Below are positions 8,833 through 16,519 of a stretch of DNA of 64,000 bases, in pieces; within the stretch, counting starts at the first letter, position 1; every line of letters starts with the position of its first letter. The notes under the pieces are model-generated. The model made no database searches. It was not told where the DNA came from and saw only the letters and a program-made list of their open reading frames with translations. Source of the stretch: Oerskovia merdavium. GTDB taxonomy: Bacteria; Actinomycetota; Actinomycetes; Actinomycetales; Cellulomonadaceae. The translations under genes and the position numbers were made by a program. The stretch is taken from positions 91,585 through 155,584 of the forward strand of contig NZ_JACSQF010000013.1 of assembly GCF_014836755.1 (NCBI RefSeq), in the 5' to 3' direction.

Positions 8833-9081
8833 ATGGCAACGATCAACCCCACCCAGAGCCCGTTCGAGCCCACGTCCACGGTCACGCCGTTCCCGCCCTC
8901 GATCACCCCCGCCCGGCCCGTCCTGCGCGCCGAGGAGGACGACGACGAGGACGGCGCCCGGCCGGCCGGGTCGATCGGCCCCGTCGTCGCGTCGATCGTG
9001 CTGCTGTTCGGCCTGGCCGTCACCGCGGCGTTCGCCGGCCGCGGGATCGTCGGGCTGCTCAGCGGCTTCATCACGGGCTGA
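8833..9081 (+). CDS. Small single-pass membrane protein, unknown function
   Basis: An 82-residue protein with a Pro/Thr-rich N-terminus, an acidic run (EEDDDEDG), one membrane segment (VVASIVLLFGLAVTAAFAG) and a short C-terminus. I do not recognise a family. It is supported by high third-position GC, a coherent membrane segment and a strong hairpin that begins at its stop codon. The ribosome-binding site before ATG 8833 is weak. Confidence 0.6.
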   Translation: MATINPTQSPFEPTSTVTPFPPSITPARPVLRAEEDDDEDGARPAGSIGPVVASIVLLFGLAVTAAFAGRGIVGLLSGFITG

Positions 9082-9104
9082 CGCGGCGCTCGCGGCGCCG
9101 CGTC
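9080..9104. terminator. Hairpin after the small membrane protein
   Basis: Perfect 10-bp stem GACGCGGCGC (9080-9089) with 9095-9104, loop of five bases. It overlaps the stop codon and lies between convergent genes (menB ends at 9156), so it may work in both directions. Confidence 0.6.
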
Positions 9105-9155
9105 GGCACCGGTACCCGTCGGAACGCCTGCGCCCGTCGGGAACGCCGATGCCCT

Positions 9156-10121
9156 TCAGAAGTAGTACGGGAAGGCGTCCCACTGCGGGTCGCGGCGCTC
9201 GAGGAACGCGTCGCGTCCCTCGACGGCCTCGTCGGTCATGTACGCCAGCCGCGTGGCCTCGCCGGCGAAGACCTGCTGGCCCGCCAGCCCGTCGTCGGCC
9301 AGGTTGAACGCGAACTTGAGCATGCGGATCGCCTGGGGCGACTTGGTCGCGATGATCCGCGCGTGCTCGAGCGCGAGCCTCTCGAGGTCGGCGTGGTCCG
9401 CGACCTCGTTCACGGCGCCCCACTCGTAGGCGTCCTGGGCCGAGTACTCACGGGCGAGGAAGAAGACCTCGCGGGCTCGCTTCTGCCCCACCTGCCGGGC
9501 GAAGAGCGCCGAGCCGTAGCCGGCGTCGAACGAGCCCACGTTGGCGTCGGTCTGCTTGAAGCGCGCGTGCTCGCGGCTCGCGATCGACAGGTCCGCGACC
9601 ACGTGCAGCGAGTGCCCGCCGCCGGCGGCCCACCCGTTGACCACGGCGATGACGACCTTGGGCATGGTCCGGATGAGGCGCTGGACCTCGAGGATGTGGA
9701 GCCGCCCGGCCTTGGCGGGGTCGATCGCGTCGGCCGTCTGGGCGTCCTCGCTCGTCGTGTACCGGTAGCCGTCGCGTCCGCGGATGCGCTGGTCGCCGCC
9801 CGAGCAGAACGCCCAGCCGCCGTCCTTGGCCGACGGACCGTTGCCCGTGAGGAGGACCGTCCCGACGTCGGAGGTCATGCGCGCGTGGTCGAGCACCCGG
9901 TAGAGCTCGTCGACCGTGTGGGGACGGAACGCGTTGCGGACCTCGGGCCGGTCGAACGCGACGCGGACGACCGGGAGGTCGCGCTCGCGGGGCTCACCAT
10001 CGACCAGGCCGCGCTCGACGCCACGGTGGTAGGTGATGTCGGTGAGTCCCTCGAACCCGGCGACCGTGCGCCAGGACTGGGGATCGAACGTCTCGGACAC
10101 CTGTGCGGGGATGCTGCTCAC
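9156..10121 (-). CDS. menB: 1,4-dihydroxy-2-naphthoyl-CoA synthase MenB
   Basis: Crotonase-family enzyme that closes the second ring of the naphthoquinone head group from succinylbenzoyl-CoA. The 321-residue protein carries family hallmarks: NAFRPHTVDEL, the CSGGDQRIRGRDGY loop, the oxyanion-hole region VVNGWAAGGGHSLHVVADL, and the MenB end DPQWDAFPYYF. The longer frame could start at 10154, but GTG 10121 (SSIPAQVSETFDP) is preferred: it matches the usual MenB N-terminus and lies seven bases after a TAGGGT element. It stands alone on the minus strand, with the decayed SMR tail just upstream. Confidence 0.96.
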   Translation of the reverse strand: MSSIPAQVSETFDPQSWRTVAGFEGLTDITYHRGVERGLVDGEPRERDLPVVRVAFDRPEVRNAFRPHTVDELYRVLDHARMTSDVGTVLLTGNGPSAKDGGWAFCSGGDQRIRGRDGYRYTTSEDAQTADAIDPAKAGRLHILEVQRLIRTMPKVVIAVVNGWAAGGGHSLHVVADLSIASREHARFKQTDANVGSFDAGYGSALFARQVGQKRAREVFFLAREYSAQDAYEWGAVNEVADHADLERLALEHARIIATKSPQAIRMLKFAFNLADDGLAGQQVFAGEATRLAYMTDEAVEGRDAFLERRDPQWDAFPYYF

Positions 10122-10128
10122 GACGGCC

Positions 10129-10134
10129 ACCCTA
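10129..10134 (-). promoter_or_regulatory. Leaderless -10 element for menB
   Basis: TAGGGT on the minus strand, seven bases before GTG 10121. It supports the shorter MenB start. Confidence 0.5.
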
Positions 10135-10178
10135 GCCGCCCGGGCGCCGTCCACCGTCGGTGTGGCCTACGGTGTGAG

Positions 10179-10316
10179 GGTGGGATCGGCGAGATCTTGA
10201 CGGCGACGCTCTCGATCGTGTACTTCGGTGAGGCCACGTCTGTGCTCAAGATCCTGCCGTTGGTCCCCGCCGTGCGCGGGACCGACGGCCTCAACCTGTC
10301 CGGAGGAAGTCACTGA
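10179..10316 (+). pseudogene. C-terminal remnant of an SMR-family multidrug transporter gene
   Basis: The reading frame ending at 10316 encodes about 45 residues that look like the fourth-helix end of an SMR (EmrE/SugE-like) pump: GGIGEILTATLSIVYFGEA, then SVLKIL, and finally GLNLSGGSH. About 60 upstream residues, including the first helix with its essential Glu, are missing. The last helix is damaged by a proline, an arginine and an aspartate (LVPAVRGTDG) where intact members have hydrophobic residues. The stop codon overlaps the ATG of the TetR gene (TGATG), so this was once a coupled SMR-TetR operon. No start codon or credible ribosome site precedes the fragment. Confidence 0.72.
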
Positions 10317-10924
10317 TGGCTCCAGAGACCGACAAGCACGTCCCCCGCAGGCAGGCCCGCGGCACCCAGCGACGCGACCGCATCGTGACGGCCGCGGCCG
10401 AGCTCATCCTCCGCGACGGCCCCGGGGCCGTGACGCACCGTTCGGTCGCCGCCCAGGCCGACGTCCCGCTCGCCGCGACGACCTACTACTTCACGGGGCT
10501 CGACGACCTGCTGGGTGCGGCGGGCGAGCAGATCGTCCGCGGCTGGGCCGAGCGCGCCCAGGCGATCGGTCACTCGGTGACCGAGCTGGTCGCGGAGGGC
10601 GGCGTCGAGACCCTGAGCACGCGCTCGCGCGCCCTGCTGCTCGTCGACGCGGTCCTGCCCCCGGGGGACCACGGCGAGCTCCTCGGCTTCTACGAGCACG
10701 TCGTGAGCGCGGGCCGCAGCCCCGTCCTGGCCGCCGCGTTCGCGCAAGGTCGGGGGGAGCTCGACGTCGTGATCGACGCGCTGCTCGACCAGCTCGGTGC
10801 GCGGTTCTCCGCAGTCCTGCTGATCGCCGTGGTCGACGGCGCCGCGGTGACCGCGCTGTGCGAGGGGCGCGCCGTGCGCGACCTCGCGGTGGACTGCGTG
10901 ACCGAGCTGCTCGGGGGCGCCTGA
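10316..10924 (+). CDS. TetR-family transcriptional regulator
   Basis: A 202-residue regulator. The N-terminal helix-turn-helix covers about residues 18-65 (RDRIVTAAAELILRDG, then VTHRSVAAQADVPLAATTYY). The C-terminal ligand-binding domain is all helical and diverged. GGAGGAAG lies six to eight bases before ATG 10316. The start overlaps the stop of a decayed SMR transporter remnant, so the regulator probably once controlled that pump. With the pump gone its present target is unknown. The nearest intact genes are menB (divergent) and menC (downstream). Confidence 0.9.
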   Translation: MAPETDKHVPRRQARGTQRRDRIVTAAAELILRDGPGAVTHRSVAAQADVPLAATTYYFTGLDDLLGAAGEQIVRGWAERAQAIGHSVTELVAEGGVETLSTRSRALLLVDAVLPPGDHGELLGFYEHVVSAGRSPVLAAAFAQGRGELDVVIDALLDQLGARFSAVLLIAVVDGAAVTALCEGRAVRDLAVDCVTELLGGA

Positions 10925-10957
10925 GCCGTCCGTGGCGCGCGAGCCGCGGGTCGTCGA

Positions 10958-10974
10958 GCCCCGGCGTCCGGGGC
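10958..10974 (+). terminator. Short hairpin after the TetR gene
   Basis: Perfect 7-bp stem GCCCCGG / CCGGGGC with a 3-base loop, 34 bases after the TetR stop and upstream of the menC promoter. Confidence 0.4.
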
Positions 10975-11023
10975 GGGCGGGCGCTCGGACCAGCGCCGGA
11001 CCGCCCGGCCCGGCGTCCGGAGA

Positions 11024-11029
11024 TAACCT
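11024..11029 (+). promoter_or_regulatory. Leaderless -10 element for menC-menD
   Basis: TAACCT is followed by six bases and GTG 11036. An in-frame GTG at 11030 touches the element itself, so it cannot be the start of this transcript. Confidence 0.5.
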
Positions 11030-11035
11030 GTGACC

Positions 11036-12031
11036 GTGCCCCCCACACCTCCCGTCCCGCCGCTCGTCGCCTGGTCCACGCCCCTGCGCACCCGTTTCCG
11101 GGGCCTGGACGTCCGGGACGGGCTGCTCGTGCACGGAGAGGCCGGGTGGGCCGAGTTCTCGCCCTTCTGGGAGTACGACGACGCCGAGTCGGCCGCGTGG
11201 TTGCGCGCGGCCCGGGAGGCCGCGCACCTCGGGTGGCCCGCACCCGTGCGTTCGAGCGTGCCCGTCAACGTCACGGTCCCGGCGACGGACCCGCAGCGCG
11301 CGCACGGCATCGTCCTGGCCTCCGACGGCTGCCGGACCGCCAAGGTCAAGGTCGCCCAGCGCGGGCCCGACGGGCGGGTCGAGCCCGTCGACCAGGAGAT
11401 CGCGCGCCTCGAGGCCGTCCGGGACGCGCTCGGGCCGGGCGGGCGCATCCGCGTCGACGCCAACGGTGCCTGGTCGCTGGACGAGGCCCTGCACCGGATC
11501 CCGCTGCTCGACCGTGCGGCCGGTGGCCTCGAGTACGTCGAGCAGCCCTGCGCGAGCGTCCCCGAGCTCGCGGCCGTTCGGCGCGCGGTGTCCGTCCCGG
11601 TCGCGGCCGACGAGTCGATCCGCCGCGCAGAGGACCCGTTCGAGGTCCTGCGCGCCGACGCCGCGGACGTCGTGGTCCTCAAGGTCCAGCCGCTCGGAGG
11701 TGTCAGGGCCTGCCTCGACCTCGCCGAGCAGGTCGGGCTCCCCGTCGTGGTGTCCTCGGCCCTCGAGAGCTCGGTGGGCCTCGCGGCGGGCCTGGCGCTC
11801 GCGGCCGCCCTGCCGGACCTCCCGTACGCGTGCGGCCTCGCGACGTCCCAGCTCCTGGCTCACGACGTGGTCGACGAGCCGCTCCTGCCCGTGGGCGGTG
11901 AGATCACGGTGCGCCGCCCCGAGCCCTCGGCCCGGGCGCTCGCGCGTGCCGTCGCGGACCCGGCCACCGGTGCGCGCTGGACCGCCCGGTACGAGCGCGT
12001 CGGCGCCCTCCTCGACGGAGCGGCAGCATGA
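11036..12031 (+). CDS. menC: o-succinylbenzoate synthase MenC
   Basis: Enolase-superfamily dehydratase making o-succinylbenzoate from the MenD/MenH product SHCHC. The 331-residue protein has the catalytic KVKV lysine pair near residue 103, metal ligands in RVDANGAW, EYVEQP and VAADES, and a second lysine in VVVLKVQP. The C-terminal barrel is complete (SSALESSVGLAAGLALAA). The start is taken as GTG 11036 because TAACCT lies six bases upstream; GTG 11030 is an alternative two residues longer. Its stop overlaps menD's ATG by ATGA, so the two are coupled. Confidence 0.94.
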   Translation: MPPTPPVPPLVAWSTPLRTRFRGLDVRDGLLVHGEAGWAEFSPFWEYDDAESAAWLRAAREAAHLGWPAPVRSSVPVNVTVPATDPQRAHGIVLASDGCRTAKVKVAQRGPDGRVEPVDQEIARLEAVRDALGPGGRIRVDANGAWSLDEALHRIPLLDRAAGGLEYVEQPCASVPELAAVRRAVSVPVAADESIRRAEDPFEVLRADAADVVVLKVQPLGGVRACLDLAEQVGLPVVVSSALESSVGLAAGLALAAALPDLPYACGLATSQLLAHDVVDEPLLPVGGEITVRRPEPSARALARAVADPATGARWTARYERVGALLDGAAA

Positions 12032-13842
12032 CCGGCGACCAGCCCGTCCTCCCGCCCGCCCTGGTCGCGGCCCGGGAGATCGTGGAGAGCCTGGTCGCCG
12101 ACGGGGTGACGGACGTCGTGCTGTCGCCCGGGTCGCGCAGCGCGGCGCTCGCATACGCGCTCGACGCGGCCGACGCGGCCGGCCGGCTGACCCTGCACGT
12201 GCGGATCGACGAGCGCACCGCGGCCTTCCTCGCGCTCGGCCTCTCGCGCGGGTCCGCCATCACCGAGGGCCGGGACCTGCGTCCGGTGGCCGTGGTCACG
12301 ACCTCGGGCACGGCGGCCGCCAACCTGCACCCCGCGGTGCTCGAGGCCCACCACACCGGGGTGCCGCTCGTCCTGGTCACCGCCGACCGTCCGCACGAGC
12401 TGCGCGGCACGGGCGCCAACCAGACGACGGACCAGGTCGGCCTCTACGGGGGAGCAGTGCGCCACGCCGTCGACGTCCCGGCTCCCGACGGCCGCCCGGG
12501 CGAGACCCGCGACCTCCGCGCGGTCCTGGTGCGGGCGCTCGCGGCCGCGCGCGGGACACGGTCCCGGTACCCCGGCCCGGTCCACCTGAACGTCGCGTTC
12601 CGTGAGCCCCTCGCCCCCTCGGCGGCGCTCGCGGGCCTGCTGTCCGCAGGGCCGGGCGAGGCATCGGGCGAGACGCGCGCCGACGCACGCCGGACCGTCG
12701 TGGAGGCGGTGACCGACGACGTCGGGCCGTACCCGCTCGATCCCGGCCCCGCGACCGTGCTCGTCGCCGGCGACGGGGCGGGGGACGACGCGCGGCGCAT
12801 CGCCGAGGCACGCGGCTGGCCCCTGCTCGCCGAGGCCTCGTCAGGAGCCGCGGCCGGGACGCACGCGGTCGCTGCGCACCGGATCGTCCTGGGAGCCCTC
12901 GGCAGCCGCGTCGAGCGCGTCGTGGTCATGGGCCGCCCGACGCTCTCGCGCCCCGTCCAGCAGCTCCTCGGGCGAGAGGACGTCGAGGTGCTCGTCGTCG
13001 CGCCCGGCGCGGCACCCTGGCCCGACGCGGCCCGGTCGGCGAGCGCCGTCCTGCCCGGCGTCCCGGCCGGGTGGTGGACCGAGCCGACGGGGGACCGGGC
13101 CTGGCTCGACGCGTGGCGGGGAGCGGGGGAGGCGGCGCGCAAGGTCGTCGCCGCCCACGCCTCGGCACCCGGCCCGACGACGGCGCTCGCCGTGGCGGCG
13201 GCCGTCGCCGACGCGAGCGGGCCGGGTGACGTGCTCGTGGTCGGCTCGAGCAACCCCGTGCGCGACCTGGACCTGGTCGCCGACTGGGACGTCGCACCGC
13301 TCGTGCTGGCCAACCGCGGCCTCGCGGGCATCGACGGGACGGTCTCGACCGCGACCGGCGTCGCCCACGTCGCTGCGCGCGCCGGGCGCCGCACGCGCGC
13401 GCTCGTCGGTGACCTCACCTTCCTGCACGACGCGGGCGGGCTCCTGCGCGGGCCCCTCGAGCCGTCCGTGGACCTCCAGGTCGTGGTCGTCAACGACGAC
13501 GGCGGCTCGATCTTCGCGACCCTCGAGTACGGCGCGCTCGCCGAGCAGGAACCCTCGACGAGCCCCACGTTCGAGCGGGTCTTCGCGACCCCGCACGGGG
13601 CCGACCTCGCGGCGCTGTGCGCGGGCTACGGCGTGCGGCACCGGCTGGTGGCCGACGTCGAGGGGCTGCGCGAGGCGCTCGCGGGACGCCCCCAGGGCGT
13701 CGAGGTGCTCGAGGTCCGCGTCGCGCGCGGCTCGCGCCGGACCGACGGCACCCGCCTCGCGGACGAGGTGCGGGAAGCGGTCCTGCGGGCGGTGCCCACG
13801 GGGTTCGCACCGAGCGCCCCGGAGCGGCACGGGGTCGCCTGA
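12028..13842 (+). CDS. menD: SEPHCHC synthase MenD
   Basis: Thiamine-diphosphate enzyme that condenses 2-oxoglutarate with isochorismate, the first committed menaquinone step. The 604-residue protein has the MenD N-terminus DVVLSPGSRSAALAYAL, the DERTAAFLALGLSRG motif with the catalytic Glu region, TSGTAAANLHPAVLEA, and the C-terminal cofactor-binding stretch GDLTFLHDAGGLL...VVVNDDGGSIFATLE. Length is close to that of actinobacterial homologues. It is translationally coupled to menC. Its substrate isochorismate is made by MenF, encoded at 16520. Confidence 0.96.
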   Translation: MTGDQPVLPPALVAAREIVESLVADGVTDVVLSPGSRSAALAYALDAADAAGRLTLHVRIDERTAAFLALGLSRGSAITEGRDLRPVAVVTTSGTAAANLHPAVLEAHHTGVPLVLVTADRPHELRGTGANQTTDQVGLYGGAVRHAVDVPAPDGRPGETRDLRAVLVRALAAARGTRSRYPGPVHLNVAFREPLAPSAALAGLLSAGPGEASGETRADARRTVVEAVTDDVGPYPLDPGPATVLVAGDGAGDDARRIAEARGWPLLAEASSGAAAGTHAVAAHRIVLGALGSRVERVVVMGRPTLSRPVQQLLGREDVEVLVVAPGAAPWPDAARSASAVLPGVPAGWWTEPTGDRAWLDAWRGAGEAARKVVAAHASAPGPTTALAVAAAVADASGPGDVLVVGSSNPVRDLDLVADWDVAPLVLANRGLAGIDGTVSTATGVAHVAARAGRRTRALVGDLTFLHDAGGLLRGPLEPSVDLQVVVVNDDGGSIFATLEYGALAEQEPSTSPTFERVFATPHGADLAALCAGYGVRHRLVADVEGLREALAGRPQGVEVLEVRVARGSRRTDGTRLADEVREAVLRAVPTGFAPSAPERHGVA

Positions 13843-13866
13843 GAAGGCTCCCAGCCGTCGTCGGGA

Positions 13867-13910
13867 ACTCGCAGCAAACTCACAGGATCGTTCAAGCAGC
13901 GTTTCAGCGC
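13867..13910 (+). promoter_or_regulatory. Four tandem 11-bp imperfect repeats upstream of htrA
   Basis: Units begin at 13867, 13878, 13889 and 13900: ACTCGCAGCAA, ACTCACAGGAT, CGTTCAAGCAG, CGTTTCAGCGC. Each has T at unit position 3 and an AG dinucleotide at positions 7-8 (CAG in three, AAG in one), in strict 11-base phase. Direct repeats at 11-bp spacing are typical binding sites of OmpR/PhoB-type response regulators. They end 46 bases before the htrA start. Confidence 0.5.
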
Positions 13911-13956
13911 CCGGGTGTGAAGTAGTCCTCAGAAAGAACCGAGGAGGGAACACCCC

Positions 13957-15582
13957 ATGACCGAGAACACCCCGCAGTCGAACGTCCCCCAGCCCGAGGC
14001 TCCCCGCGACGGCGACACGCAGCGCATCGACGCGCAGGCCACGCAGCAGCTGCCCGTGACGCCCGAGGCGCCCGCCGCCCCGCAGACGCCCACCCCGCAG
14101 GCGCAGCCCACGCAGCAGTTCGCCGCGCCGCACCCGGCTCCCGTGCCCGCGCCGCCGGCGCCGCACGCCGCGCCCGCTCAGCAGGCACCGCACGCCGCAC
14201 CCGCTCAGCACGGGGCCCAGCCCCCGTACGGTGCGCCCACGAGCACCGCGTACTCCGCAGCGGGCATGCCGCCCGCCCCGGTCGCGACCGAGGCAGCGCC
14301 CGCCGCTCCGAAGAAGAGCAAGACGTGGATCCCCGTGGTCGGCGCGGCCGCCGCGGCGGCCGTCCTCGCGAGCGCCGGGACCGCCGGCCTGCTCAGCGTG
14401 CTCGACGGATCGGGCACCGCGCCCAGCTCGCTGGCCTCGATCGGTGAGAACAAGGAGAACTCCACGGTCCCCGTGGCGAGCTCGACGTCGGAGAACCCGG
14501 ACTGGCAGGCCGTGACGAGCGCCGTCGCGCCGTCCGTCGTCTCGATCCAGGTCACCACGGCTTCGGGCGGTGGCGAGGGCTCGGGTGTCGTGATCGACAC
14601 CGACGGCCACGTCCTGACGAACAACCACGTCGTCGAGGGCGCGCAGGACGACACCGTCCAGGTGACCCTGAGCGACGGACGCCTCTACGAGGCCAAGATC
14701 GTCGGGCTCGACCCGACGACCGACCTCGCGGTCGTCAAGCTGGTCGACCCGCCGAGCAACCTCACCCCCGCGTCGTTCGGCGACTCCGACGACGTCACGG
14801 TCGGCGAGTCCGTCCTGGCCGTCGGGAACCCGCTGGGCCTCGCGAACACCGCCACGACGGGCATCGTCTCCGCGCTCGACCGCCCGGTCGCCGCGTCGGG
14901 CTCCGACGGTGGCAGCACCGTGGTCACCAACGCGATCCAGATCGACGCCGCGATCAACCCGGGCAACTCCGGTGGCCCGCTGTTCAACGCGCAGGGCGAG
15001 GTCATCGGCATCACCTCGTCGATCGCGACGACGTCGAGCCAGTCCGGCTCGATCGGCCTGGGCTTCGCCATCCCGGTGAACCTCGCGAAGAACATCAGCG
15101 CGCAGCTCATCGAGAGCGGCACGGCCGAGCACGCCTTCCTGGGCGTGAGCATGACCGACGCGACGGCCACGGCCGACGGCGTCACGCGCCGCGGCGCCGA
15201 GGTCAAGGAGGTCTCGGACGGCTCCCCGGCCGCCGAGGCCGGCATCAAGGCCGGTGACGTGATCGTCGCGATCGACGGTGACGCCGTGAGCGGTGCCGAG
15301 TCGCTGACCGGGTTCGTGCGCGAGCGCGCGACCGGCGACGTCGCGAAGCTCACGGTCGTCCGCGACGGCAAGGCGATCGACGTCGACGTGACGCTCGCCG
15401 CCAAGCCGACCGAGACGAGCACCGACTCGGGCTCGGGTTCCGAGCAGGGCTCTGGCGGTCAGGACGGTTCGGGTCAGGTCCCGGGCTCGGGTCAGGTCCC
15501 GGGCAACAGCCAGGACGGGTCCGACCAGACGAACCCGAACAACGTGCCCAACCCCTTCGACTGGTTCAACGGTCAGGGCTGA
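13957..15582 (+). CDS. HtrA/DegP-type membrane-anchored serine protease with PDZ domain
   Basis: Extracytoplasmic quality-control protease. The 541-residue protein has a long Pro/Ala/Gln-rich cytoplasmic N-terminus (residues 1-115, with an internal PHAAPAQ repeat), one membrane segment at about 120-145, and a trypsin-like domain. The triad is visible: His in TNNHVVEG (about 223), Asp in TTDLAVVKL (about 255) and Ser in NPGNSGGPL (about 336). A PDZ domain follows at about 395-490 (FLGVSM, AEAGIKAGDVIVAIDG), then a Gly/Ser/Gln-rich tail with a GSGQVPG repeat. GAGGAGGG provides a strong ribosome site. Four tandem 11-bp repeats upstream suggest two-component control, as for stress proteases in related genera. 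Confidence 0.95.
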   Translation: MTENTPQSNVPQPEAPRDGDTQRIDAQATQQLPVTPEAPAAPQTPTPQAQPTQQFAAPHPAPVPAPPAPHAAPAQQAPHAAPAQHGAQPPYGAPTSTAYSAAGMPPAPVATEAAPAAPKKSKTWIPVVGAAAAAAVLASAGTAGLLSVLDGSGTAPSSLASIGENKENSTVPVASSTSENPDWQAVTSAVAPSVVSIQVTTASGGGEGSGVVIDTDGHVLTNNHVVEGAQDDTVQVTLSDGRLYEAKIVGLDPTTDLAVVKLVDPPSNLTPASFGDSDDVTVGESVLAVGNPLGLANTATTGIVSALDRPVAASGSDGGSTVVTNAIQIDAAINPGNSGGPLFNAQGEVIGITSSIATTSSQSGSIGLGFAIPVNLAKNISAQLIESGTAEHAFLGVSMTDATATADGVTRRGAEVKEVSDGSPAAEAGIKAGDVIVAIDGDAVSGAESLTGFVRERATGDVAKLTVVRDGKAIDVDVTLAAKPTETSTDSGSGSEQGSGGQDGSGQVPGSGQVPGNSQDGSDQTNPNNVPNPFDWFNGQG

Positions 15583-15744
15583 GCACACCACAGGCCGGAC
15601 CCGGCGGTACCGGCTGCACCGGTGGGGACCTCCCCCTGTGCCCACCGACGTGAGCCGGTGCCGCTGCGGTCCTTCACGGTCCCGCCGGGACGCGTCCCCC
15701 GTGACCGGCGAGACCGAGCCGAGGCGAGGCCCTGTTCCCCTGCA

Positions 15745-15800
15745 GGTGCCCCTCGGCACCGACGCCCGGTTCGTGCGGTTCCCCGCACGGACCGGGCGTC
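15745..15800. terminator. Paired hairpins between convergent htrA and GNAT genes
   Basis: A 6-bp stem GGTGCC/GGCACC (15745-15760) is followed at once by an 18-bp stem, 15761-15778 with 15783-15800, containing one G-T wobble and a TTCC loop. It lies 19 bases past the minus-strand GNAT stop and 178 bases past htrA, a good bidirectional terminator. The remaining bases between 15583 and 15745 hold no gene I can support. Confidence 0.7.
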
Positions 15801-15818
15801 GTCGTGCCTGGGGAAGGA

Positions 15819-16373
15819 TCAGTCGCGGACCGGCAGGGCCTCGTCGGCGTCGCTCGCGGGCACGGCCGGGCCGTCCCAGGGCGAGGTGAGCACGGGGTCG
15901 GCGTCGAGCAGGTCGAGCGCCTTGGTGGAGCGGACCTCGGTCGTGACGAACCCGAGCTCCTCGGCGGTCTCGCGGGGAAGGACGTCGGCGAGCGTGACGC
16001 GCGTCGCGCGCTGCTCCTGGCCCCACGCCTGGACCGCGCCGATCAGCTCGGCCGCGACCAGGCCCTGGTCGGCCTCGGGGACGAGCGCGATCTCGTCGAT
16101 CTCGACGACCGCGCCGTTCCCGCTGAAGGTCAGGCGCTGGCTCGCGAGCAGGTAGCCGACGACCCCCGTGGCGTCCTGGGCGACCAGCAGGAGGGTGTCG
16201 AGCGCGCGCAGCAGGGGGCCCACGACGCGGTCGTACGTCGCCCGGTCCGGCGCGTCGGGCTGCAGGCGGAGCACCAGGAGCCAGAGGTCCTCGCGGTCCG
16301 CGGTCGTGGCGCGGCGCACGGTGACGTCGCGCTGCGTGGGATCCAGAGTCATCGTCATCGTCGCATCGGGCAC
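15819..16373 (-). CDS. GNAT-family N-acetyltransferase
   Basis: A 184-residue protein of the GNAT fold: VTVRRATTADREDLWLLVLRL at the N-terminus, a central strand VVGYLLAS, then VEIDEIALVPEADQGLVAAELIGAVQAWGQ resembling the acetyl-CoA-binding region (split here: IDEIALVPEADQG, then LVAAELIGAVQAW), and a late RETAEELGF segment. The usual Q/R-x-x-G-x-G/A pyrophosphate loop is replaced by ADQGLVA, so cofactor binding is less certain. The substrate is unknown. A TAAATT element lies six bases before GTG 16373, so the message is probably leaderless. Confidence 0.8.
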   Translation of the reverse strand: MPDATMTMTLDPTQRDVTVRRATTADREDLWLLVLRLQPDAPDRATYDRVVGPLLRALDTLLLVAQDATGVVGYLLASQRLTFSGNGAVVEIDEIALVPEADQGLVAAELIGAVQAWGQEQRATRVTLADVLPRETAEELGFVTTEVRSTKALDLLDADPVLTSPWDGPAVPASDADEALPVRD

Positions 16374-16379
16374 CGGGCG

Positions 16380-16385
16380 AATTTA
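16380..16385 (-). promoter_or_regulatory. Leaderless -10 element for the GNAT gene
   Basis: TAAATT on the minus strand, six bases before GTG 16373. This is the most AT-rich spot in the neighbourhood. Confidence 0.55.
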
Positions 16386-16467
16386 ACAGGCCGACCTGGG
16401 CGTTGTCCGGAGATGTCCGTCGAACGGGCTATACGTCGCGTAACTCACCAAAACCACCAGGAGAGTT

Positions 16468-16485
16468 GCAGAGATCGGGCTCTGC
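16468..16485. terminator. Short inverted repeat after menF
   Basis: GCAGAG / CTCTGC arms of 6 bp with a 6-base loop, 34 bases beyond the menF stop on the minus strand. It is weak and could instead be an operator for the GNAT gene. Confidence 0.3.
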
Positions 16486-16519
16486 CAGGGGTGGCGTGCG
16501 TGCGGTCGATCGGCTCGTC

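Noticed and set aside
10316..10924. TetR gene as a dedicated men regulator
   Set aside because: Only position supports it. The overlap with the SMR remnant points to an original role in pump control.
13863..13892. Possible SigE/SigR-type promoter before htrA (GGGAAC ... CGTT)
   Set aside because: The gap between GGAAC and CGTT is 20 bases, longer than the roughly 16-19 expected, and the same bases are better explained as part of the 11-bp repeat array.
16386..16519. Small gene in the gap between menF and the GNAT gene
   Set aside because: Short frames exist on both strands but lack start signals and family resemblance; the sequence is better read as a promoter and weak hairpin.
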